Source: Thiomicrorhabdus sp965602805
Lineage (GTDB): Bacteria > Pseudomonadota > Gammaproteobacteria > Thiomicrospirales > Thiomicrospiraceae
Assembly: GCA_965602805.1 (NCBI GenBank)
Contig: CBFCZK010000003.1
Span: 62,001-126,000, forward strand
Direction of reading: 5' to 3'
DNA: 64,000 nt
The notes beneath the pieces were generated by a model. It did not search any database. It was not told where the DNA came from and saw only the letters and a list, made by a program, of their open reading frames with translations. Positions 26,538-35,155 of this stretch are shown in pieces (position 1 is the first letter of the stretch; each line of letters starts with the position of its first letter). The translations under genes and the position numbers were made by a program.

Positions 26538-28379
26538 CTAGTCAATAATCGGAAGCTCTATTGTCACAGCAAACTCTTCAGCCCGCTTAAAGTCTTTAGT
26601 TGAAACTTGAGATAAAAACTCCTGATATTCTGCAAGAATAACTTCCCAATGATTTGCCCAACGAGAAGGGTTCGATAGAATTAATCGGTCTTTTTCCTTA
26701 ATTATCAAATTGCTAAAAGCAATCCATTCACTTATTAAGTTAATATCAGTTAAGACTATTCTATTTACTTCTAACTGCTCCAGGTGTGACGAAATTAACT
26801 CAACTCTTTCAGGAACGTCTCGTGAGTCATCTTCATTACACTCATCATGGTTGGGTGCCGAATGAACATTTAATGCTTGTTCGACTATAAAAAGTTGAAA
26901 ATTTCTAGCCTTTCTATCTATCAACGCAGAAGTCTCAGCCCTTTTGACATAGCCTTTTGTTGTAGATGTATAAACATGACCTAAAGCCGCTTTAATCCTT
27001 CCAAGACTCTCACCACTTAACTTTCTAATTATGGCGTGAGTTGGCCTAAAATTTTCTCCTGTGGCAGAAAAGTTTGAATGACTGATTAATTCAAGTAAGT
27101 CATTCTCTTTTGCATAGTCTTTTAACTTTGTTCTTACCCAACTTGCAGGAGTGCTCGGATCATAACCTTCAAAAACAAGAGTTTTCTCCTTACCAAGCCT
27201 GTCGAAATTAATTCGCCCAAATATTGAAACCTTGTCTTCTTTGAAATAAGGACTAGAAAAATCTAGCCTCATACCTTTGCTAAAATGCTTAATATAACTT
27301 TTCAATAACTGAACTAAGTCATCAGAATTCCGAAGGTCAACATCAATTGATTGCCCTCTTTTTTTCCCCATAAATACATTTGTGTAACCTGACTCAAATG
27401 ATTTTTGCAAACAATCCACATACAAATACCTGAAAACAGTATCAACATTGGGCAATAAATCTGGATGGGATAAGCAAGCTAAAAAGAGAGGTCTCTGAAT
27501 ATATCTATTTGCAATAAAAGCGGACTGGATTCGAGAACCAAACCAGCCTCGACTCTTTAACCAATCATGAATCTGTGAGTAATCACCTGTTTTACTAATA
27601 ACTCGACCAAACTGAGCATATAAAATACCTAAAGCAAGCTCTATACTTCTATCCTCATTAGAGCAAACTGCCCAATCTAGCTTTTTCAAGCGCTCAATAT
27701 CTTCTGACGATAGCTTACCAACAAGCCTATCCACGAACACCATGTCAGAAAGAGCAGCTTTCAATTCAGCCTTTGACTTCTCGTGAATAAATTCCATTGC
27801 ACTGATATTGTAAAATAGAATTTCGGATTCAACTTCTTCTAAGTTGAACTCCCCTGCAAGCTTATTAATACTATGTCTATGTTTAAAAATATACTTATCA
27901 AATTCTTTTGGGTTAGCAATGGCAATCTCTGAAAAACTACTTTTAGGCTTTACAGTAGTCCGTTTAAAATTTTCGGGCAGGGATTGATTAGGGATTATTC
28001 CTACCGAAATTAAATGCTTAGCAAATTTTTTACAGGCTCCAAACACTTCGCTTTTGGAGTTTGCTTCAGAGCCTTTATCTTTGTCTAAAAAATCTTTATA
28101 GTCTTTCAGAGATTGGGCACTTACCACTCCCCCCAAAGCGGAAAGGTATTTCAAATACCTCAAAATATTGTTAGCAACACCTCTTTTTGCTCTTTGATGC
28201 CTTAAAAAAACATTCAACTCGTTCAGAATCGACTCGCCATCATGGATATTGGCCAAATACAGAACCAATATTGGATTACCTTCAGTTTTTACCTCCCAAT
28301 CAATAAAAACTTTTAAATCTGAAACCGAAGCTTTTTTTGTCACAGCCAAAGGCGTGCGCGCAATTCTTTTTCTTACCAT
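26538..28379 (-). CDS. Tyrosine recombinase-like protein of the trio (first trio gene)
   Basis: About 613 residues from the ATG at 28377-28379, which starts MVRKRIARTPLAV 13 bases after the Abi stop codon. The C-terminal half contains FRPTHAIIRKLSGE, ALGHVYTSTTKGYV: His-x-x-x-Arg, Leu-Gly-His and a tyrosine at the spacing of the recombinase active site. The N-terminal half resembles a SAM-like core-binding region (FLRHQRAKRGVANNILRYLKYL). The first catalytic arginine is not obvious, so its activity is uncertain. The next gene starts within 14 bases of its stop. It may correspond to GmtY. Confidence 0.7.
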   Translation of the reverse strand: MVRKRIARTPLAVTKKASVSDLKVFIDWEVKTEGNPILVLYLANIHDGESILNELNVFLRHQRAKRGVANNILRYLKYLSALGGVVSAQSLKDYKDFLDKDKGSEANSKSEVFGACKKFAKHLISVGIIPNQSLPENFKRTTVKPKSSFSEIAIANPKEFDKYIFKHRHSINKLAGEFNLEEVESEILFYNISAMEFIHEKSKAELKAALSDMVFVDRLVGKLSSEDIERLKKLDWAVCSNEDRSIELALGILYAQFGRVISKTGDYSQIHDWLKSRGWFGSRIQSAFIANRYIQRPLFLACLSHPDLLPNVDTVFRYLYVDCLQKSFESGYTNVFMGKKRGQSIDVDLRNSDDLVQLLKSYIKHFSKGMRLDFSSPYFKEDKVSIFGRINFDRLGKEKTLVFEGYDPSTPASWVRTKLKDYAKENDLLELISHSNFSATGENFRPTHAIIRKLSGESLGRIKAALGHVYTSTTKGYVKRAETSALIDRKARNFQLFIVEQALNVHSAPNHDECNEDDSRDVPERVELISSHLEQLEVNRIVLTDINLISEWIAFSNLIIKEKDRLILSNPSRWANHWEVILAEYQEFLSQVSTKDFKRAEEFAVTIELPIID

Positions 28380-28392
28380 TAATAATTTTAAT

Positions 28393-29307
28393 TCAATTAG
28401 GCTGAAGGAGGATGCTAGTTTTGCCGTGTTTATAAACAGTAATATTCTGGGTAGAATTCTCATCAGCAGCTTTCTGTGCAAGTCGGCATAACTGAGACAT
28501 AGACTTAACCTTATTAGTTTCAAACTTATGTTGATAACGCCTTAGCTCATTAATTGAACAAGCTCTCTCGGCACGAGCAAGCAGGCCGTTTTTGACGATT
28601 AATTCCAACTTTTCAGGAGAAACTAAAGAGATTAACTCTATGATTTTATCTAATTTCTCGTGTAGATGAAGTATAGCATCGTCTTCAGTACTGACTCCAT
28701 ACCGCTTCCAAACGGGTTCATGGTGAGAGACTCTATTACGAAACTCTCTGACTGTTTTGACTAGGTCCTTGGTAGAACTTAGCATATTTGTAGCCTTTGA
28801 AGTAGGCCATGTTCCTCGAAAAACGGTTCCTAAAGATTGTGGCCACATCAGTCCTGGCCCCATAAATTCATGATCTAGAATGAATTCCCAGGTAGAAAAT
28901 TCTGTTTTAGCTATGACTTCTTGGTGTGTAGGAACCGCGCGACTCTTATAGCGATCCTTTTTATCACGCCGAACTTGGTTTGTTGCTTTAGAAAAATTTT
29001 GCTTAATAGCTGCTACGGGAAATGGCTCTAATCCCCCCTGCGCGAATGAGCTAAAGTGTAGTCGGCTTTTACTCCACCAGAACTTCCCTATTTTTCTACT
29101 TAAAGTCGTATCAATAGAGTTTCTTAACGTGACTTCAGCTGCTGTAAGCAATGGATACAAAGCAGAACAGACTTCTGTATTCCAAAGATATGCTCCTACT
29201 AACTCAACATCATTAGAGCATTGAAAGACCTTTTTATAACTATTCAAGCGGTCATTTGTTATGAGTGCATCTATCAGAATCGGACGATAACTTATATTTT
29301 TTGGCAT
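28393..29307 (-). CDS. Abi_2 (AbiD/AbiF-like) HEPN protein, putative abortive infection toxin
   Basis: The 304-residue protein matches the Abi_2 pattern: a helical N-terminus (LVGAYLWNTEVCSALYPLLTAAEVTLRNSID), FWW in the middle, the TFSxWxFI-like block TEFSTWEFILDHEF, and the HEPN motif in EFRNRVSHHEPVW, an R-x4-H nuclease signature at about residue 202. Abi_2 proteins are HEPN RNases that kill or stall phage-infected cells. It is first in an operon with the recombinase trio. An intergenic RNA candidate runs divergently from it (29367-29455); AbiF relatives are known to be paired with structured RNAs. Confidence 0.85.
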   Translation of the reverse strand: MPKNISYRPILIDALITNDRLNSYKKVFQCSNDVELVGAYLWNTEVCSALYPLLTAAEVTLRNSIDTTLSRKIGKFWWSKSRLHFSSFAQGGLEPFPVAAIKQNFSKATNQVRRDKKDRYKSRAVPTHQEVIAKTEFSTWEFILDHEFMGPGLMWPQSLGTVFRGTWPTSKATNMLSSTKDLVKTVREFRNRVSHHEPVWKRYGVSTEDDAILHLHEKLDKIIELISLVSPEKLELIVKNGLLARAERACSINELRRYQHKFETNKVKSMSQLCRLAQKAADENSTQNITVYKHGKTSILLQPN

Positions 29308-29331
29308 TCGTAGTAGCTCTTTAATTTAGTA

Positions 29332-29360
29332 TTGACTAGGTGGTCAATACGGCATAGAAT
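29332..29360 (+). promoter_or_regulatory. Promoter of the Abi-linked small RNA, with an overlapping inverted repeat
   Basis: TTGACT (29332-29337), a 17-base spacer and TAGAAT (29355-29360) make a strong sigma-70 promoter on the plus strand, pointing away from the Abi gene. The -35 lies in an inverted repeat, TTGAC-N6-GTCAA (29332-29347), which could be an operator or a shortened copy of the repeated palindrome. Confidence 0.75.
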
Positions 29361-29366
29361 GTGCAC

Positions 29367-29455
29367 ATAAGGTTGGTGTAAGGATCCAATGAGTTTAACT
29401 TAAGACCTTTCACAAAGACCTAATGTTTTCGCCCCGGCCACGAGCCGGGGTTTTC
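29367..29455 (+). ncRNA. Candidate small structured RNA divergent from the Abi gene
   Basis: Starting about seven bases after the TAGAAT -10, an RNA of about 90 bases would end at a strong hairpin, CCCCGGC-CACGA-GCCGGGG (29432-29450), followed by TTTT. Inside, GTGTAAGG (29376-29383) can pair with CCTTTCAC (29406-29413), leaving one T-T mismatch. AAGACCT occurs twice (29403-29409 and 29416-29422). There is no ORF with a ribosome site. Weinberg and colleagues described an abiF RNA motif beside Abi_2 genes; this candidate has the right neighbour, but I cannot run the covariance model. Confidence 0.65.
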
Positions 29456-30233
29456 ATTTCTGCCCTTTTTTTTCGTCCATTAGTACATCAGATGCCTCCC
29501 TATAGAGCTCATCGAACATCTTATCAATTTCTTCAAAAAACTGATTATCAAGATAAACAGGCTTTTTAGCTAAAATAAATTTACACTGGATATACTCTTT
29601 TAATCCACAATACCAAGCTAGAAGAAGTATATCTTCATCAATATGATCAACAAGTCCAATTTGCCCCGTATCTCGAATTTTTGAAATCATGTTAATTGTT
29701 ATATCTTTTGTATTTTGCTCACCGACCTCATTGGTTGCAATAGACATAATGTTTTCCGAGTGGGACTTTACTAAACGGCTTAAACGCTCAATCTTGTCTT
29801 TCCCATTTAGCCTGTAAGCTAATACAGGAACCTCACTAGCTAGTTTTGACAATGAAGTTTCTAGCGGAGTTAATACCCTCTGTTTAATATCCATTTTTGC
29901 AGTTTTAGTAATTTCTTCAAAAAAGCTAGATATCAAGTTAACTAAATCAGGACTGAAATGTTCTTTTGTCAGTGGAACACCTTTTCCATTCAACTTTTTC
30001 ACGTATTCAGTCAAATACTCATCAGTGGCTTTTTCAGCATCAAAAATTGAAAAGCACAAAGAGTATCGAATTTCTAAAAATAAATATAAAACCTGCCTAG
30101 CATCTCTTTTAGCTTCTCGCCTATTTTTGAAATAGTAGCTCAACAGACTCAAAATCGCAGTTAGAAAAACACCTATCAATCCAATTAAAGGTGTTATTAA
30201 AGAATTGTCTAACTCAGTAAACCACTCAATCAT
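29454..30233 (-). CDS. One-TM membrane protein of unknown function
   Basis: The 259-residue protein has one helix near residues 12-36 (LITPLIGLIGVFLTAILSLLSYYF) followed by a basic stop-transfer segment (KNRREAKRDAR) and a mostly helical cytoplasmic domain. The family is unknown to me. Its ATG overlaps a TGA that closes a decayed hsdR tail (30230-30290), so it seems to have evolved directly downstream of an hsdR gene, perhaps as an accessory of a restriction system. Confidence 0.65.
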   Translation of the reverse strand: MIEWFTELDNSLITPLIGLIGVFLTAILSLLSYYFKNRREAKRDARQVLYLFLEIRYSLCFSIFDAEKATDEYLTEYVKKLNGKGVPLTKEHFSPDLVNLISSFFEEITKTAKMDIKQRVLTPLETSLSKLASEVPVLAYRLNGKDKIERLSRLVKSHSENIMSIATNEVGEQNTKDITINMISKIRDTGQIGLVDHIDEDILLLAWYCGLKEYIQCKFILAKKPVYLDNQFFEEIDKMFDELYREASDVLMDEKKGQK

Positions 30234-30290
30234 TCTGGAGCCCCATAAATAAACGTCTTAATATAATCTCAGCATCGTATCGACTACATC
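30230..30290 (-). pseudogene. Remnant of a second hsdR 3' end
   Basis: The minus strand encodes VVDTML, a one-base shift, then DYIKTFIYGAPE and TGA. The intact HsdR at 30686-33556 ends with VLDKMLDYIKTFIDGAPE. The nucleotide similarity is clear over about 55 bases, and the extra A between CTG and GAT shifts the frame. The TGA overlaps the ATG of the next gene (ATGA). This is the tail of a lost hsdR copy. Confidence 0.8.
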
Positions 30291-30685
30291 TAATCAATTT
30301 TACAAACAAGAATAGACGACATCAGTGAGGCAAACATTGCTTTTTCACCTTCTAGATAAATAGGTTATGAGCTTCTTATATTACAAAATTAATTTAGGCT
30401 ATACAGCTTAGGGCGCACTAGCACTAAGCATTAAAAACTAACTAAGATTTGGTGAGGGTATAAAATCGGGGCCTTTATGAATTATCGCGCTCTTGGACGT
30501 CAATCTCTAAAGTTAAGAGACGGCACCTGTACAACCGCTTAACGCAGCTCCCGTTTGCATACAAGTCATGCAACTATAACTGCTTCATAAAAAAAATGGA
30601 ACCTGTAAATTAAACTGGGTAACCGCTCTTTAAGAAAAAAGTTGTCAGAATAAATATAATTAAACCCGTGATAATTTCATTTGAC
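30291..30685. other. Intergenic region between hsdR remnant and hsdR
   Basis: About 395 bases without a gene I can support. No further hsdR-like sequence was recognised. The region may be what is left after deletion between two hsdR copies or insertion of new sequence. A promoter for the 29454-30233 gene should be here if it is not read through from hsdR. Confidence 0.5.
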
Positions 30686-33556
30686 TCACTCCGGCGCCCC
30701 ATCAATAAAGGTCTTGATGTAATCCAGCATCTTGTCTAGCACACGCTGAGAAACAGTCTTACGTTTTAAGATTGTTGGTTTTTGAAGCATGCTGTCCACC
30801 ACATCATCACGATAAGGTAGCTTCTCGGTAAACAAATAGCTTGAAATAAGCTTTTTAACCTTTTCCTGGTCAAGACCTTCCTCAGAACAGATTCGTTCAA
30901 TCTCGGCCCTGTCTTGCTCTTTCCAGAACTGTTTAAAACGCGCTTCGACTTCTCCACCATTTTGAATCTCTGGTAAGCTCTCATGGATAAACTTTTCAAT
31001 CAGCTCTTTTTTAGAGCGCATCTCAACGTCACCAGCTAGCATGTCGATAATGTTCTTCTTACGGGCTTCATGCTCATGTTCAGGCACATCTTTAAGCTGA
31101 CCTAGAAGCTTTAGGATATAAGTGACATTGATATCATCTCGGTGAATCAATTCCAACTCAAAGTCCACATCGTTAAGTATCGAGACTTTTTCTTTTTGGC
31201 GGTCATTTTTCACACTGTCGTAGAGGTCAAGATACTTGCTGCCATAATCAGCATATTCCTGGTCGTCTATTGCCAAGTCTTCAAATTCAAAGTCTGTAAA
31301 GGTGGCTAAGACGTTGTACACTCGCATTAACTCTCGATAGGCTTTGATGAAGCTGAATTTATCCTCTTCAGATTCCAAGTCATTAACACTATCCACATCT
31401 GGTGCAATGCTTCTTAATGCCTCTAAAGCTTCATTAAACTGATTCACATAGTTCTCATAAGACTCCATGATAATGGTGTCTTTGGCATTCTTGTCAGAGA
31501 ACAGACTAATGGCATCATCTGTGGCTTGCTTGAGATTTCGGAAGCAGACAATATTGCCTTGGGATTTCTTATCACCCATGATTCGATTCGTGCGTGAGAA
31601 TGCCTGAATCAATCCATGATGTTTAAGGTTCTTATCTACGTAGAGGGTGTTAAGAGGTTTAGAGTCAAAGCCCGTTAGGAACATGTTGACCACCAGTAAA
31701 ATATCAACCTCTTTAGCTTTGACCCGCTTGGCAATATTGTTGTAGTAGTTGTAGAAAGATTTACTGTCTTTAGTGGTATAGCGTGTGCCAAACATTGCGT
31801 TGTAATCACCAATATAGGATTCCAACTTATCACGACTGTGAAGATTAAGCTTCATGCCTGTCATGTCGGTAGTTTCTTCAGCGATACCGTCATCGGCATC
31901 CTTATCCTCTTCATTAGCGGCATAGCTAAAGATGGTGGCTATTCGAAGAGAATGCTCACCCGCAGCTTTTTTGGATTGAAACAAATCATAGTAAGTCGTC
32001 AGAATATCCACCGAACTAACGCAGAACATCCCCGTAAACTCTTTGGCATGGGTCTTACGGTCGTGGTTGGCAATAATGTAATCTACAATCGCTTCAAGGC
32101 GCTGAGGAGCCTCCATAACTTCTTTGGTGTCGATGTCTTGTACTTCAAGTTCTTGAACAATAGCGTGCTGTTTAAAGGTGCTGATGTATTCGACAGAGAA
32201 CTTCAGAACGTTCTCATCTCTTATCGCATCGGTAATCACATATTTATGCAAACACTCGCCAAATAAATCTTTAGTGGTGCGTTTACCGTGCTGATTGCCT
32301 GTGACGTTCTCTACAAAGATGGGCGTGCCAGTAAAGCCGAACATTTGGTAATGATTAAAGTATTCGGTAATGCGTTTATGGGTATCCCCAAACTGGCTAC
32401 GGTGACACTCATCAAAGATAAAGATGATGTGTTTGTCTTTAAGCGGTTCCATCGCTGACTTATAACGGTCTTTCATAATGGCCGTATTCAGCTTTTGGAT
32501 CGTCGTCACAATTAGCTTGGTATCATCACCAAACTGCTGAACCAGCTTTTGGGTGTTATCGGTACTATCAACACTACCCTCACTAAATGAGTTGAACTCC
32601 TTAGCAGTTTGGTAATCGAGGTCTTTACGGTCTACACAGAACACGACCTTATCAACATTAGGCAGATTGGTAAGAATTTGACTGGCTTTGAAAGAGGTGA
32701 GCGTTTTACCCGAACCCGTGGTGTGCCAAATATAGCCATTGTGAACTGAGTTTTTCACCTTATCAATAATGGCTTCGACTGCAAAGTATTGGTAAGGACG
32801 TAATACCATCAAAATTTTATCGGTCTGATTTAACACGATGTACTTGGTAATCATCTTGGATAGATGACACTTCTCCAAGAATGTTTTAGCAAAGCCTTCT
32901 AATTGGGTAATCGCTTGATTGTCTTTATCCGACCAGAAGAAAGTCTGTTTAAAAGACTGCTTACGGTTGTTGACGTAATACTTAGTATTGACCCCATTAC
33001 TGATGACAAACAACTGAATATATTGAAATAGCCCAGTACCGGAACCATAAGAGTGGCGTTGATAACGATTTGTCTGGTTAAACGCCTCTTTAAGCTCTAA
33101 TCCTCGGCGTTTTAACTCAATCTGAACCAAAGGTAAGCCATTGATCAAAATCGTCACGTCATAGCGATTCTCGTACTCGCCTTTCATGGTGATTTGATTG
33201 GTGACTTGGTATTGATTCTGACACCACTCTATTTGGTCGATGAATTCGATATATAAAGTCGAATCATCATCACGCTTTAAATTGAACTTATCACGCAATG
33301 TCGCCGCACGTTCAAATACATTACCCTTATTTAAGTGGTTAAGGATTTTGCTGAACTCGTTATCTGTAAAATCGGTTTTATTGTGCTTTTCTAACTGGCG
33401 TTTAAGATTGGTTAACAGGTCGGTTTCAGTTTCAATAGAAACACGCGCGTAGCCTTGATTAGCTAACTGCTGGATTAAGTTATTTTCTAACTGAGCTTCA
33501 GACTGAAGTTGTCCAGAAAAATAAACCCCTTGTTGGTCAGATACTTTAGATGTCAT
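30686..33556 (-). CDS. hsdR: Type I restriction enzyme, R subunit
   Basis: The 956-residue subunit cleaves DNA and translocates with ATP. The N-terminal nuclease has the PD-(D/E)xK element LPLVQIELKRRG near residue 155. The helicase motor has WHTTGSGKTLTSF (Walker A), FIFDECHRSQFG (DECH), FGFTGTP, a TGFDSKPLNTLYVDK segment and QAFSRTNRI (motif VI). The length fits EcoR124-type (IC) HsdR. It is last in the minus-strand set, separated from the 33657 gene by 100 bases with a palindrome copy, so it may have its own promoter. Confidence 0.95.
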   Translation of the reverse strand: MTSKVSDQQGVYFSGQLQSEAQLENNLIQQLANQGYARVSIETETDLLTNLKRQLEKHNKTDFTDNEFSKILNHLNKGNVFERAATLRDKFNLKRDDDSTLYIEFIDQIEWCQNQYQVTNQITMKGEYENRYDVTILINGLPLVQIELKRRGLELKEAFNQTNRYQRHSYGSGTGLFQYIQLFVISNGVNTKYYVNNRKQSFKQTFFWSDKDNQAITQLEGFAKTFLEKCHLSKMITKYIVLNQTDKILMVLRPYQYFAVEAIIDKVKNSVHNGYIWHTTGSGKTLTSFKASQILTNLPNVDKVVFCVDRKDLDYQTAKEFNSFSEGSVDSTDNTQKLVQQFGDDTKLIVTTIQKLNTAIMKDRYKSAMEPLKDKHIIFIFDECHRSQFGDTHKRITEYFNHYQMFGFTGTPIFVENVTGNQHGKRTTKDLFGECLHKYVITDAIRDENVLKFSVEYISTFKQHAIVQELEVQDIDTKEVMEAPQRLEAIVDYIIANHDRKTHAKEFTGMFCVSSVDILTTYYDLFQSKKAAGEHSLRIATIFSYAANEEDKDADDGIAEETTDMTGMKLNLHSRDKLESYIGDYNAMFGTRYTTKDSKSFYNYYNNIAKRVKAKEVDILLVVNMFLTGFDSKPLNTLYVDKNLKHHGLIQAFSRTNRIMGDKKSQGNIVCFRNLKQATDDAISLFSDKNAKDTIIMESYENYVNQFNEALEALRSIAPDVDSVNDLESEEDKFSFIKAYRELMRVYNVLATFTDFEFEDLAIDDQEYADYGSKYLDLYDSVKNDRQKEKVSILNDVDFELELIHRDDINVTYILKLLGQLKDVPEHEHEARKKNIIDMLAGDVEMRSKKELIEKFIHESLPEIQNGGEVEARFKQFWKEQDRAEIERICSEEGLDQEKVKKLISSYLFTEKLPYRDDVVDSMLQKPTILKRKTVSQRVLDKMLDYIKTFIDGAPE

Positions 33557-33607
33557 AAAAAACGTTTCATTTAGTTAAATTCACACAAAATTCACTCCAA
33601 AAATAAC

Positions 33608-33623
33608 TTACTAGGCCTGGTAA
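33608..33623. repeat. Copy of the repeated palindrome upstream of hsdR
   Basis: TTACTAGGCCTGGTAA is symmetric except for one base in the core. It lies 50 bases upstream of the hsdR ATG, between hsdR and the membrane-protein gene. Confidence 0.85.
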
Positions 33624-33656
33624 TTTTTCAATCAATTGAGCCTGCCCTTTTTTGTG

Positions 33657-34544
33657 TTATTTGAAAGTGAGTTCGACAATCAACATAATTATTGCGAAAT
33701 ATGTGAATATTAATGGCAGAAGGATATCCAAAGAAATTAAATGTGCATTCGCTTTGACTCTTTTTTCATCAAGCCACATAGAATAAATTAATTTATCATT
33801 GAACTTTTTTTGTTTTTTTTCTAAATGTTTTAAACGGTTTTTTTCAGGAGATATCAACTGATTAAATGTATTCATTCGTTGAGTATAGGCATCTAATTTC
33901 TTCTGATGTTCTATAGAATCCTCTGGCAATCCTGAATTTTTTATTGACGCAATTAACTCCTGACCCCGAATAGATATATCGCGTCCTTCATACGCTAATT
34001 TTAGTGATTTTTTTCTATATTTAGCTACCGTCTTTTCAAGCTTATTTGTCTCTTGGTACAACTTTTTTGTTTTTAGTGAATGCCACCCACTATTTCTAGA
34101 CATAAGGGCAAAGCCCAATAGGAAATCCAATAAAATCAAACGCTTAATTTTTTTAGGTAGGTCTAGCAACATATTTACAAAATTCACTATTACTTGCCCA
34201 TCTTTATCATAGTATTTTTTGATAAGACGCTCTGCGCGTAACTTCTTTGAAAAAACTGTTACTTCATGCTCATGTCTAAAAAAACCGTTTTCGGGGTCAT
34301 AATCTTTAGTGAGTATTGAAACATACCTAATCAACAGTATGAAAAGACCAATTAATAAAACAAAAGGAATTAATTCTTTATTCTTCTGGATTTCAATAAC
34401 CGAAAAAGGAAGAACGATGCTTGGCTCGAAAATGAGGTTCAGAATGATAGCTAAACCAAAAAGCAGTAAACGATTTCGAGCTTTCAGTGCTTGAGGTGAC
34501 ATATTGCCAATATCATCTGTTTCAGTCATTAATCTTAAATTCAT
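33657..34544 (-). CDS. Coiled-coil membrane protein embedded in the type I RM locus
   Basis: About 295 residues. Membrane helices are likely near residues 27-45, 58-77, perhaps 133-150, and 270-291. Between the third and fourth lies a charged, helical, coiled-coil-like region (KLEKTVAKYRKKSLKLAYEGRD, KNRLKHLEKKQKKFNDKL). I do not recognise the family. The ATG at 34542-34544 was chosen over a GTG at 34562. It lies 47 bases after a HEPN gene and just before hsdR, within an operon-like array, so it may be an effector or partner of the HEPN protein. Confidence 0.65.
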   Translation of the reverse strand: MNLRLMTETDDIGNMSPQALKARNRLLLFGLAIILNLIFEPSIVLPFSVIEIQKNKELIPFVLLIGLFILLIRYVSILTKDYDPENGFFRHEHEVTVFSKKLRAERLIKKYYDKDGQVIVNFVNMLLDLPKKIKRLILLDFLLGFALMSRNSGWHSLKTKKLYQETNKLEKTVAKYRKKSLKLAYEGRDISIRGQELIASIKNSGLPEDSIEHQKKLDAYTQRMNTFNQLISPEKNRLKHLEKKQKKFNDKLIYSMWLDEKRVKANAHLISLDILLPLIFTYFAIIMLIVELTFK

Positions 34545-34591
34545 CTTTTTCCGATACCTCACGAATAAGTATTAATCGAGCCTTTTCAAAA

Positions 34592-35155
34592 TTATTCAGA
34601 AATGAAATCGTTTACTGCTTCAACCAAGAAATCAAATATCTTTGAAAGATTTTCGGAATCAAAACAGATGCTAGGCCTCAAGCTAACAAGATCTAACTTT
34701 GATAGCTTTTTATAATGCTCATCGCTTTTTACATTAGAGCCATAATGAACCAAGTGATTTCGTACTTCTTGAAGTTCAAATATAACTTTCCACCTCAACT
34801 GGCTTTCATCTATTTCATATCCCAATATTTTATTAGCATATTTAATTGATCTACGAACACCTCTATCTTTCAAGTCAGATGGCGAAATATCTAGTGATTT
34901 CTTATTTTTCTCCATGTAGCAAATTTCATCGAGATTTTGTTCAAAAATTGCAAATGCACTAATAAAAGCTGAACGTAAAAATGCCTGCTTAGTTGCATTA
35001 ATATTGCCAACATTATTCTTATCACCATCACTATCATTGAGTTTCATTATGATTTGCTTTTCAAACAATTCTATTGATTCCCACAAATATGCAAGATCAA
35101 TAAAAGAAAGAAACCTTGGAACATCAAATGTTAAATGATTTATGTCTTCCTTCAT
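34592..35155 (-). CDS. HEPN-domain putative RNase between hsdS and hsdR
   Basis: The 187-residue, all-helical protein carries LQEVRNHLVHYGS near residues 133-145, an R-x4-H signature of HEPN RNases. It looks like the MAE_28990/MAE_18760 type of HEPN proteins (recalled from family descriptions, not searched). Its ATG overlaps the hsdS stop (ATGA), so the two are translationally coupled. An RNase coupled to a type I RM system recalls PrrC, an anticodon nuclease held silent by EcoprrI, although the protein families differ. Confidence 0.75.
   Translation of the reverse strand: MKEDINHLTFDVPRFLSFIDLAYLWESIELFEKQIIMKLNDSDGDKNNVGNINATKQAFLRSAFISAFAIFEQNLDEICYMEKNKKSLDISPSDLKDRGVRRSIKYANKILGYEIDESQLRWKVIFELQEVRNHLVHYGSNVKSDEHYKKLSKLDLVSLRPSICFDSENLSKIFDFLVEAVNDFISE

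Noticed and set aside
29432..29456. Terminator of the 29454-30233 gene
   Set aside because: The hairpin is followed by T only on the plus strand, so it ends a plus-strand transcript rather than this minus-strand gene.
30291..30685. Integron attC site or toxin-antitoxin pair in the gap
   Set aside because: No matching GTTRRRY/RYYYAAC pair and no small ORF pair with ribosome sites were found.
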